Shown: one piece after another, positions 55,607-64,000 of the stretch
How positions within the stretch are numbered: the first letter of the stretch is position 1
Layout: every line of letters begins with the position of its first letter
Source of the DNA: Rhodocollybia butyracea
Lineage: Eukaryota; Basidiomycota; Agaricomycetes; Agaricales; Omphalotaceae
Assembly (NCBI GenBank): GCA_015501585.1
Contig: JADNRY010000313.1
Span: 1-64,000 of the forward strand
Length of the DNA: 64,000 nucleotides
Direction: 5' to 3'
Position numbers and translations under genes: made by a program
The notes under the pieces: generated by a model
The model's database searches: none
What the model was told of the DNA's origin: nothing
Seen by the model: the letters and a program-made list of their open reading frames with translations, nothing else

Positions 55607-55693
55607 ATAGCTCTTCATGATCCGCTTAATTTATGGGCCTGGGGCCTGAGTTTTGGCTAACTTATTCATTACTGAGTGACAAAAGGCATAGGT
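55607..55693 (+). repeat. Ngaro split repeat B2 (3' end of element)
   Basis: Second copy of B1, followed directly by flanking DNA (TTAACG). It sets the 3' border of the element. Confidence 0.88.
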
Positions 55694-55873
55694 TTAACGT
55701 TTCTATTTTTGCCCCGTGTCCATTGTCTATCTCTGCTCTGGGCTTACACGTACATATGATACCAGGTTTGATATCTTTATATTAGCAACTTTATCTATTT
55801 TCCCTCAGTTTGGTTAAGTATCATAAAACCTTGAGCTCAGTGATTTGACCAGAAAAGGTGGTGATATACTTAA

Positions 55874-56395
55874 GGGCCTGTTCGGCAACACGAATCTAGA
55901 TTTTGTTGGGATTTTGCCAGGTATTGCCACCATATAAAAAAGCCATCAAACATTTGTAAGTATTACTCAGATCAGCTGATTGAGCGCTCCGTGTAAACGC
56001 GCATGCTGTCAGCTGCTGTTCTTCTGTGTTGATCAACACCCCGCTCAATGCTCAGACATGCCCGCCGCTCTCAAATATAAATTTCACTTTAGGCTTCACT
56101 AACCTAGTCAATATAGAGAAACAGAATTGCTTTTCCAATAACATACAATTACATTAAATTTGAAAGACAATGACGAGAACGTGTTGGTCACTGGGTGGCA
56201 TTGCTGAGAGTGGTCGGGATGACTTGCGGGAACATCGGTCAACAGCCTCAGGAGTTATGTCATTTTATGTCATTTCCAGACCCATGGCGACCGGCCAGCT
56301 GATCCGAACCTTTTATATAAAATGTTCAAAATCTCGCATTTGGCAAAATCGAACAAAATCCAGATTCATGTTGCCGAACAGGCCCTAAGGTAAAG
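55874..56395. mobile_element. PIF/Harbinger-like MITE
   Basis: A 522-bp element with imperfect inverted ends of about 40 bp that start GGGCCTGTTCGGCAACA, flanked by TAA on both sides (55871-55873, 56396-56398). A TWA target duplication fits PIF/Harbinger. The 72-codon ORF inside (56170-56388) runs into the terminal repeat and is not a gene. Confidence 0.78.
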
Positions 56396-56495
56396 GAATA
56401 ATTCACCGTCAGAAGAAATAATATGGAGCTAATCTATGGAACCAAACTAGCCTTCACCTTCTGACGCCTGGAGTGATGCTGAAGTCATCGAGCGT

Positions 56496-57183
56496 ATGAC
56501 AAGCGCCCCGAAACTACCAGATTCCATAGTGAACGTCGGAAATGCCGAAGCTGGCACTCCATGGGGTGATGTTTATATCCTTCGCTCAGACACAGTGGTC
56601 AAGCGCTGCGCTAAGGTGTCCGCTCCCGCTACCGAAGCAACCATGCTTTCCTTCATAAGCATACATCTATCCCCATTCCTAGCCTACGCCGATATGTCCC
56701 AAACAAATGGTATGGTTACCTTCTTATGGAGAAAAGCGCTGTCAAACGTCTCGACACGCTTTGGCCTTCCTATTCTCCTTTGCAAAATTTCCTCGCTGCA
56801 TGGATGCTTCGCAGATACGTTTGCCAACTTCTCCATCGGGCTTCAACAGCGTACAATCATCATCATATCCCAGGGACAATGTCAGACGATCCTGAGAAGT
56901 GTGAAGGAATACGATATTTTCATTTCTTTCCCCTTCGACCAGAAGGGAGTCCTTTCAAATCTTCCAAAGAGCTTCTAGCATTTTTTAAGTTCACAGAGGC
57001 CTCAGCCGTTGGTGCTCACACGGTCGTATCAGGTTGCGCAATGTGATTGTCGGAGACGATGGCAGACTTTGGTTAACGGGTTGGCCATGGGCAGCATTTT
57101 ATCCGCTGTGCTTTGGGTGTGTTGTCGCGATGAGTGCCGATGACACTGACGAAGCAGATCATAGCTGGATAAAGCACAGATAA
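56496..57183 (+). pseudogene. APH-like (aminoglycoside-phosphotransferase fold) kinase, decayed
   Basis: Fungal small-molecule-kinase-like family of unknown substrates. N-lobe in frame 1: NAEAGTPWGDVYILRSDTVV with VKRC (ATP-binding Lys region). The C-lobe then continues in another frame from about 56690: RRYVPNKWYGYLLME, RLDTLWPSYSPLQNFLAAW, HIPGTMSDDPEKCEG and SSKELLAFF. In a third frame from 57019 follow HGRIRLRNVIVGDDGRLWL, then TGWPWAAFYPLCF. The catalytic HGD is HGR here and the metal-binding IDW is TGW. Two frameshifts plus loss of both acidic residues point to a pseudogene. The start may lie in an upstream exon. Confidence 0.65.
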
Positions 57184-57653
57184 AGCACAGATAAAGCACA
57201 TGCCTATAGCCACAGATGCTGAATCGGAATATTTGAGATTGGAAGGCCGTTTGGAGGAGGGTAAGTTGGAAATATTGACGTACCAGGCCCACACTTGTAC
57301 TCTAACATAGCTACTAGCGAATTGTCTGATTATTGTGTGCATCTCCAATATATATCTCTGGCTTTGTGAGATGGTTCCTCAGATCAATCATCTTAGCGCT
57401 GCTGAGAGTAGGTACACATCCGACGCAGTGTGCAACGGGGCCCGCCTGTTCATACATAATTGGGACCGCGTCGGTTTTCCTTTCCAAATCCATACATAAG
57501 CACGTATCGATATCGATGAGACCTTGAACGTTAGCAAATCTTTGTCCTTGTAATACTGAGGAAATACATGACAGCGAATACGAGTAAAGCAAGTCTAGAA
57601 AAGAATTCAGCTAACCCATGTTAGTTCGAGACATAACTAAGCACTCACTGTAA
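57184..57653. other. Intergenic, with array-type 3' flank
   Basis: Begins with the end of a tandem ATAAAGCACAG (11 bp, three units, 57169-57200). The right 100 bp carry the same 3' flank as the 174-residue family members in the 36-39 kb array (AGGAAATACATGACAGCGAA, near 57560), so the duplicated unit reached here too. No gene is seen. Confidence 0.5.
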
Positions 57654-58232
57654 CTAGTCCTGATCCTTCACAAAAGGGAAAAACCACCGCGGGTTCTGTT
57701 TAGTAACGGGACTCCCAAATCTTTCCTTGATAATTCGAACGACATCTTCCTCTTCGTCGTCGTCCAGCTCCTGGACACTGATGTACCAGGAATCATAGAG
57801 GGAAATGACATAGTTGTAGTCTGGGGACAGAGGTAGTATACAACGAAGCTCAAAGTTACAACGAGCGCTGAGGTCATCCATGACCTCGTCCATGATGTGG
57901 TCCCACACCTGAGCTCGTCTTTCCATCGGGGGTGGTAGTGGGAGTTTATTCCCCCGATGGTAGTTGAGAAAATCCTGTATATCCACTCCGAATCCATAGA
58001 ATAGTTTTCGAGGTCTGGTGTATTCGGGATCCAACATCCGACGTCTGATATTGTAGCGATATTCTTCAGGAAGTTCTTTTTCTGTCGGACATCCTGCAAT
58101 TTCTTCGGGTTTGATTCGCTGTGAGGACACTGAGATTGAGAGAATGAAGCAAGCAATGTTAACATCCCTTACACTTTTACTAGGGTCTGGACGCGGCCAG
58201 GACGCATAAACATCTTCAGCAGAGGATATCAT
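57654..58232 (-). CDS. 174-residue family protein, dispersed copy P1
   Basis: Intact two-exon gene: MISSAEDVYASWPRPDPSKS, a GTAAGG...CACAG intron, then RIKPEEIAGCPTEKELPEEY, KLFYGFGVDIQDFLNYHRG, MERRAQVWDHIMDEVMDDL, SVQELDDDEEEDVVRIIKER and a WFFPFVKDQD end. It lies 18 kb from the tandem array in the same orientation, and its 5' side carries the same module Q as copy P4. Unknown function, no membrane segment. Confidence 0.65.
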   Translation of the reverse strand: MISSAEDVYASWPRPDPSKSVRDVNIACFILSISVSSQRIKPEEIAGCPTEKELPEEYRYNIRRRMLDPEYTRPRKLFYGFGVDIQDFLNYHRGNKLPLPPPMERRAQVWDHIMDEVMDDLSARCNFELRCILPLSPDYNYVISLYDSWYISVQELDDDEEEDVVRIIKERFGSPVTKQNPRWFFPFVKDQD

Positions 58233-58239
58233 AGATGTT

Positions 58240-59640
58240 GGTGGAAGGTAAGATAGTACACCGCGTAAGTAACATCACGTGTATCACGCTTTATCAACTG
58301 TCACGAGTGTCAACGGCGATTTTCTGGCAACGATTTTCTTCAGCGCTTCAAGCGTCGGCCTCAGGTTCTGAATGGAGCGTCGGCCTTCAAGCTTCTTTCT
58401 ACTTATTTCATAAATTATCTCTTGCCGTACTCCCGCCGGTCCTACCACACCACACAACACATCTGTTTGGTACATTGGGAGAATGGGAGAAGAAGAGGAG
58501 TGACTGTGAGCAGGACCGAACATTGCTGTAGAAAGGTCTCAACGTTTTACGAGAGGAATGCGTCCCTTGGTCTTTCACTACAAATTCTGCTCCCGAAAAT
58601 CCTACTCCAGCATGTCGACCGCTACATATTTTGACACCTCTGCATTCTGCAACATTTTCCAACTTCCAAGCCCCAAACTGCCGTTTCTTCATTCTCGCTC
58701 AATGGTCAGTTTGAGACTAGCTCATGACGGCGATAATATCGTTCAAGTCAATCTATGTCTCCAGCGAAGATAATGTCACGGCAGAACAAGTGTTTAAACG
58801 TTTACTTCGTACATCACCAGAAACTTGAGCCGACTTCCACTTCCACTTCCACATCGCCCTCATCGCCGTCTGTCCGTCTCTTCCAACGAGTCATGTCCCT
58901 TCGAGCAGAGACTGCTCTTAGCATGCCGATGAATCCCTCTGCCCATTAGGACACGGATTGGTGAAAGCCGACGTTATGTTCAAGTGGATCTGGCTCTTCT
59001 TCTGGAAATTGTGGCGCTTCATATAGCGAGTCCAACGGTGCAGTCCTCCTGTGTATGTGGATGAGTATACACAGATGAATAGGAGGGATTGGTGGGAGTC
59101 AACACTACATTGAAGTGCATCCGGTTCATCTTGCGGTCGCGAGGCTTTGTAGACTGAGCTCGACAATGTAGTCCTGAATGCGATCAGTAGGTCATAATTC
59201 GGATCCTGTGTATTTGGAAGAGTACACATGTTGTCTTGAAACTTCTCCACTTCCTCGCTTCTGCTCCTTCCTCTCAGTCTTTTTTCGCTCGTTCATCTCA
59301 CATTCCCGGTCCCGCAAATGTATATGCTTCGCAAGCCTCGCTACGAACTTGGGCGTATGCTGGCTTGCCAGAATGAGATTGGTCGAAATCTCTCTGCTAC
59401 TTCGAGCTATAGTAGTGCAGTAGCATATTTGCTCAGTACCTCCGGAATAGTAGCTATTGGAAGGCGGCTGATGATAGTGCGATTCGAAGATCAGAGCTAT
59501 TGGTGGCCGGTCTTTGCTTCTATCACTCATCTGCTGAGACTGTTTTGCGTTCCTGTGGTATCCACAACGGGGTATTCAGATGCTATTTAACCCTAGTAAA
59601 CGCGCAACGAAACCTCGAATGGTTAATTCCTGTTGGGCGT
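58240..59640 (-). repeat. Module Q, copy E (upstream of P1)
   Basis: Collinear with 40545-41930 and, inverted, with 19540-20865. It retains the unoccupied AAGGTA site (near 58246) of the element seen at 39856. It ends near ACGAAACCTCGAATGG, where the kinase fragment that follows begins. No shared open frame. Confidence 0.55.
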
Positions 59641-59644
59641 GCAA

Positions 59645-60337
59645 GTAGAAACCGTCGTACAACTACGAAAACATGGCCATAAAGTCATCCTCTGGTGTGG
59701 GCCTTCGAAGGATGAACATAGCAAGCTGACCGAAAAAATTATCCGAAAAGCAAGTATGCATATTGATTTAGATCTGCACCCAAAGTTGACTGGACAAACC
59801 CACAGGCTTTAGTAGTGATCGGACAAGGCCGTCTCATTGCTCTGTATGACGAGCTCTTTGGCCATCTGGAACAACCCATTGCTCAGGTTTTGCTAACTCA
59901 TGGAGACATATCAAGACGTAGGTTTGCTAGTATTCGGACATCAACTGAACTGACAATTGTATTCCACAGCGAACACGATACCTAAACGCAGTGAACACTT
60001 TGAACGAACTTTTATCTATAGGCTTAGTGTCGATTGTGAATGAGAATGATACCATCTTTGCCAGTGTGCGTGTATGCCTGCACTTTGTCTCAATAACCTT
60101 CTTGAACTCGTATGTTCCAACAGGAAATCAAGCCTATTTGGAGACAACGACACACTTTCTGCAATCACCTCGTCAATGATCCACGCAGACTACCTCTTTC
60201 TGTTGACTGGCGTGGATGGACTGTACACAGCAAACCCAAGGAAAGATCCCAGCGCGAAACAGATTGAAGTGGTGACTTCGATAACAGCACAAGATCGATT
60301 CTTGTATCAGTCCTACGGCTCTCACGCGCATGTGTAG
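59645..60337 (+). pseudogene. Glutamate 5-kinase fragment (proline biosynthesis)
   Basis: Glutamate 5-kinase makes gamma-glutamyl phosphate, the first step from glutamate to proline. Recognisable blocks are VVQLRKHGHKVIL; SSGVGLRRMNIAS; IGQGRLIALYDELFGHLEQP with LLTHGDISR; RYLNAVNTLNELLSIGLVSI with VNENDT; and [20 protein letters not shown] to [20 protein letters not shown]. Two introns keep GT-AG borders (59754-59805 region, 59920-59969 region). Breaks are a deletion in the VSSGA motif near 59692, TGA near 59727, and frameshifts near 59970 and 60137. The N-terminal start and the C-terminal part (PUA domain side) are absent. Confidence 0.8.
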
Positions 60338-60379
60338 ATTTCACTTTTTGACATCCGATAACTTCTCTCATCCTGCTGA

Positions 60380-61610
60380 GATGCTTTCTGAAACATCTTT
60401 CGGTTCACAATATACCGGTACATCCCTGTCTCTACGCTTTCTTCAACTTACCTTTTGGCTCAAGAAACAAACGAAAGTTTTGGAAAAAATACCAAATAGA
60501 CGAACCTAGATTAGAAGAGGCGATGAACCCATACTAGATATATATTAGCGGCGGGTATGACACTAGGTGGATATCTATTATCATTACTTCACAAGCCATT
60601 CATACACATACTCCCTCCGGTCATACATATCTACCACAACCAACATCACTTGCAACCGAAGTCCAAAGACCAAGAACGCACAGCGTTCCCGAGCTCTCCT
60701 CGTGCTCTTGACCTTTCCTCTCTTATTAATATTCCTCTCTTATCAATATCCCTCTCTTATCAACATCCCTCTCTTATCAATATCCCTCTCTGGCGCCGTC
60801 ATCTCATCCGCGATAGTGGGATACATCCTAACGAGGTTGTACGTGTACGTGGCTCCGTGGGTACTTGGGTACCGCTTTTGTCGGCTGGGATTAACATTAT
60901 GGTTGGGACACTGAAGTGAGTTTTTTGTCGATGCATCTAGGGATCATTCTGACTTTTGCTTTAGTGCCCGCCCGCAGTCATCAACCTGACATACACCTAC
61001 TTGCAGTCCATGTGCATGGGTTATCTAACCTTTCGTTGCTTCATACACCGGGCATACTGCATACTGCTTCGTTAACCCAGTTACTACAAATCCACCGCTT
61101 CAGCTTTAGGCCTCCCAAGCTCTCCTGGAGCATATCTATCCTCCACAGCCAACGTCACTCGAAACGCAAGTCCAAAGACCAAGAACGCACGGCGTTCCCG
61201 TGTCACTTTTGCCCTCCTTGTTCTCTTAGCCTTTCTTCTCTTATCGATATCCCTCATCAGCCCGTCATACACAAGTATATCATCCGCTGAAGTGAGCTTT
61301 TGGTTTTGCATCTAGGGATCGTTCTGTCATCACCTTGATATCGGCGTCCATCAGTTCGCATATGCGGTCATTCATTGCCCCAGACATAGGACGGCTGGCT
61401 TGCTTTATCTCCCGTCGCTGCAAACGCAGCGCTTCATGCTGTCTTCAACGAGCGGTGTACGCATCTTGAGGTTTTTACTACTTGCCTGTGGGTTCAATCT
61501 TAGGAGGAACATGAAGGAAATTCCACGGCAGTTTGTATATGTATTCGATGTACACAAAATCAATTCGCAATCAAATCAAGCAACCTCCTCATGATGATTC
61601 CGTGAGCCCC
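60380..61610 (+). repeat. Degenerate block C, middle part
   Basis: Counterpart of 18560-19480. It has the strip AACATCTTTCGGTTCACAAT (60394), shared with the palindrome arm near 11367, then two consecutive relics of the small membrane-protein ORF (60600-60920 with GAVISSAIVGYILTRLY; 61130-61300 with SPKTKNARRSRVTFALLVLL). The GTGAGTTTTTT donor and GCTTTAG acceptor after the first are kept. Confidence 0.5.
60717..60784 (+). repeat. 17-bp tandem repeat
   Basis: Four units of CCTCTCTTATCAATATC with one or two changes. In the other copies of the block (near 18950) the unit occurs once, so the expansion is local. Because 17 is not a multiple of three, each unit shifts the frame of the membrane-protein relic. 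Confidence 0.8.
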
Positions 61611-61679
61611 GCCTAAACCGATCCAATTTTCTCCAGAGACCTACCCAATCTTCTGCATTCATAATTGAGAACGTGTTCT

Positions 61680-63125
61680 CCATACATGAATGCAATTACT
61701 CATTAGACATTCGGTAACTGACGGTAAAGAAAGTACACACCCAACGACAAGCGTGACGCCAACATTGAGAGATACGATATTCAGATCTATAGATTTTTGC
61801 GGGTAAGCGTCAAACGTACCACCTACTCTCCAAGCACGTCCAACGGGACTCAACAACACCAACGCTTTTACCAAGTATGGCTCGCTGAATGGCCCGTTGT
61901 CGATACAAGCACGCGAAGGAGGCTCAGTATATGAGAGATGGAAGCAGTGACTGGCCACCAAGTTTTCACCGGCACCAGTAGCTCTGAGATCTCTGATTGC
62001 TCTATCATCCGATAGCTACTGGTCCGGAGGTATTGACGAAATAAGCTGTGTACTTCCTGTACTACTACAACTCGAAGTTCGAAGTAGCAGATAGATTTCG
62101 ACATGCGGAATTCGATCGATTTCATTTCGGCGAGCCAGCTAGATACATCTGCGGGACCGGAGGGTGAGATGACTGAGTAGAACAGGAAGGAGAGGAAGGA
62201 GCAGAAGAGAGGAAGCGGAGAAAGTTTCACGCGAGCGTACGTACTCTTCCAAAATCCGATCGACGACCTCCGGATCGGATTGAGGACCAGTGCGCCGTCA
62301 GACTTGCTCTATATATACGAAGCGCCGCGACCGCCAGAAGGAGAGCCAGATCCAGTCTAACATATGTCGGCCAATCCGTCATCGACATCCGTTATGACTA
62401 ATCTCTGTTCGGAGGGAGATGACTTGTTGGGAGGGACGGATGGAAGCCACGAAAACTGATGAGGGCGGAAATGGAAAGTAGGTTTGGATTTCATGAGCAG
62501 TGAGTGGTGCTGGTGATGTACGGAGTGAAAATTCGTTTCGCTTTGACGTTCTTCAAAGTAATTTACAAGGTGAGGACCCGTTTGACTTGAAGGATATCAT
62601 CATTTTCATAAACGGCAAGGATTGGTAGGTCGACTCGAACAAGATATACTCAGAGAAATTTGAGTTTGGGCTGGAGTTGAATATTGAAGAGTCAGAATAA
62701 CGAGTTTAACCTAAAGGATGGAACAAGCCGTTGGTAGTCAGATATCTCGCACAGTTATTCCATACACTCACCACTGGTTCCGCCGATTCTTATTCCCTAC
62801 TTCCATCAACTGAACATAACCACCGAACCAACTGCCGACTTGTTAGACGCACGCCAACTGAGTCTCTTGGTTGATGCTTGTCGAAATCGACGCCTCTAGT
62901 GCTGTTCATGATACCGAACGCGGTTCCTTCGATTTGCGCTGAAAGTTTCTGGAGTAAAAGTGACTTTGTAGCGGGCGCATGGTGTGATAGCAATCAAACG
63001 TATGATCGGAAAAGTCGGAAAAGTCGCAAGCGCATGATCCCGTGCTCGTTTAAAACAACTGTCAACAAACTGTTCTTTGTCGTACCGCCATCTTCTTTGC
63101 AACGATCTTCGTGAATCTAGCATTC
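61680..63125 (+). repeat. Module Q, copy C (upstream of NLR2)
   Basis: Collinear with 19540-21306: CCCAACGACAAGCG (61740), a GCGAGCCAGCTAG-type string (62132), GAAGCGCCGCGACCG (62319), AACGGCAAGGATTGG (62612), AACAAGCCGTTGGTAGTC (62722) and CCAACTGAG (62852). It ends at the NLR2 start. Confidence 0.55.
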
Positions 63126-64000
63126 ATGTCCACTACGCCTAAACCAAAGCTCAAACTATCCAAGTAGGTTATCCGACTTCTAAATTGTGTTATCGATGCT
63201 AGCTGACTCGTGCCACTTGATAGGCTGGTTTTCAAAATCGAGGGTACGCGACATCCATATACCCAGATCTAGTGCTCATTTGCGTACGAAAACCCTAGCA
63301 ATCAAGCTCAAACTTGATAATCCTCCAAAAAGCGGGAAAATCTCCATAACTCTACGAGCGAAGAACGATAACACGCTTGATGAGAACGGTGGTTTCGCCA
63401 AAGGTAGCCGCCAAAAAGTAGATAGTGAGATGCAATGGGAGATAAATAGCAACATGTGAGTGCTTTGTTTTGGTTCTATTTTCCAGAGATGTGCAAAACT
63501 GGAGGAGTGATCTCCGCATGTACTTCTGATAGATGAAGGCTTTTGGAAATGCCGCTGGCGTTGCAGATCTCCATCGGATATATAAGATTGACTATTTATG
63601 AGCAGTGTTGTCGATCCAGAAGGCGCTATCACTGTGGACATTAAAGAGCACCATCGCACTAAACCACTTTCAGCCAAATCTCTAGTTTCCGACCCACTTT
63701 CACTCAAGCATGAGATCATCTTTGATAAATTTGTCAAATCAGGTGTGACAGGTAAGTAATCTAGCGAACTTGGGTAGTTGGATTTGGAACTTTTTGAAGG
63801 AGATACTCAAGAATTCATCTTGACTGGAACTGATTTGACAATCATATTGTGCATTTCTGCTGTAAGTGCTTACATCTTTTTGTTACATTTTTCCATCTTC
63901 ACATCAAATGAACAGTATTCACTTGATCATATTTTGAAGACATTTAGTCCTCCTGAATCAATTGTATCCAAACTAGGAAAGTACCAAGCCGGGCTTGAGG
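63126..64000 (+). CDS. NLR2: N-terminal part of a second NLR, cut by the window end
   Basis: Paralog of NLR1. MSTTPKPKLKLSK is followed by an intron starting GTAGGT, then LVFKIEG, then after a frame change RDIHIPRSSAHLRTKTLAIK, LKLDNPPKSGKISITLRAKN and GGFAKGSRQKVDSEMQWE. The next exon is VVDPEGAITVDIKEHHRTKP and EIIFDKFVKS, then YSLDHILKTFSPPESIVSKL at the window edge. The first part resembles a C2-like beta-sandwich, which could act as a membrane- or signal-binding N-terminal domain. One frame break (GAGGGTACGCGAC, 63239-63251) is shared with NLR1. The NACHT and WD40 parts would lie beyond 64000. Partial, status open. Confidence 0.6.

Larger units (their letters stand above)
49999..55693 (+). 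mobile_element. Ngaro-like tyrosine-recombinase retrotransposon, RT-deleted
   Basis: A 5695-bp element with the split direct repeats typical of Ngaro/PAT elements in the order A1 - ORFs - B1 - A2 - B2. It carries a gag-like ORF, only the C-terminal remnant of RNase H, and a tyrosine recombinase with one frameshift. The reverse transcriptase is missing, so this copy is non-autonomous. No target duplication is visible, as expected for recombinase-mediated insertion. A1 and A2 differ by a visible 1-nt indel (near 50286) and little else, so insertion is recent. Confidence 0.88.

Overview
The window looks like an accessory, repeat-rich stretch of a basidiomycete (Agaricomycete-type) nuclear genome. 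The supporting signs are short GT-AG introns of about 50-60 nt, a NACHT/WD40 fungal NOD-like receptor (NLR), a Ngaro-type tyrosine-recombinase retrotransposon, a fungal PIF/Harbinger element and a fungal multi-span membrane protein. No rRNA, CRISPR array or convincing tRNA gene was seen. All calls come from reading the sequence; no database search was run.

Region 1 (1-14523) is a giant inverted repeat. Its left arm is 1-6958 and its right arm 9528-14523, and a 2.57 kb PIF/Harbinger transposon sits between them in a 9-bp minisatellite. Both arms carry the same divergent gene pair: a beta-trefoil (ricin-B-like) protein and an unrecognised small ORF. Both also carry a TA-flanked MITE and an AT-rich tract of repeated CATAAGT motifs. 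The genes are intact in the right arm and broken by small indels in the left arm. A Mutator-like insertion is present only in the left arm, so it is younger than the inversion.

Region 2 (14.5-31 kb) holds an acireductone-dioxygenase-like gene that appears to lack its metal ligands. It then holds two diverged copies of a long degenerate block (17.2-21.3 and 28.5-31.1 kb). Between them lies a frameshifted NLR: N-terminal C2-like and helical parts, NACHT, and 14 WD40 blades. A second NLR start runs off the right edge of the window.

Region 3 (32-43 kb) holds one intact gene of unknown function and a tandem array of an unrecognised gene family of about 174 residues (four copies here, a fifth at 57.7 kb). 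A 683-bp terminal-inverted-repeat element lies beside the array, and its empty site survives in the paralogous copy.

Region 4 (43-56.4 kb) holds a membrane-protein gene that appears split by about 5 kb of repeats, several MITEs (Tc1/mariner-, CACTA- and PIF-like), telomere-like tracts, and a 5.7 kb Ngaro-like element with complete A1-B1-A2-B2 split direct repeats but a deleted reverse transcriptase.

Region 5 (56.4-64 kb) holds an APH-like kinase pseudogene, one more member of the 174-residue family, a glutamate 5-kinase fragment, further copies of the degenerate block, and the second NLR. One degenerate module (called Q here) lies upstream of both NLRs and of two members of the 174-residue family. 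This suggests that both families were spread in the same segmental duplications.
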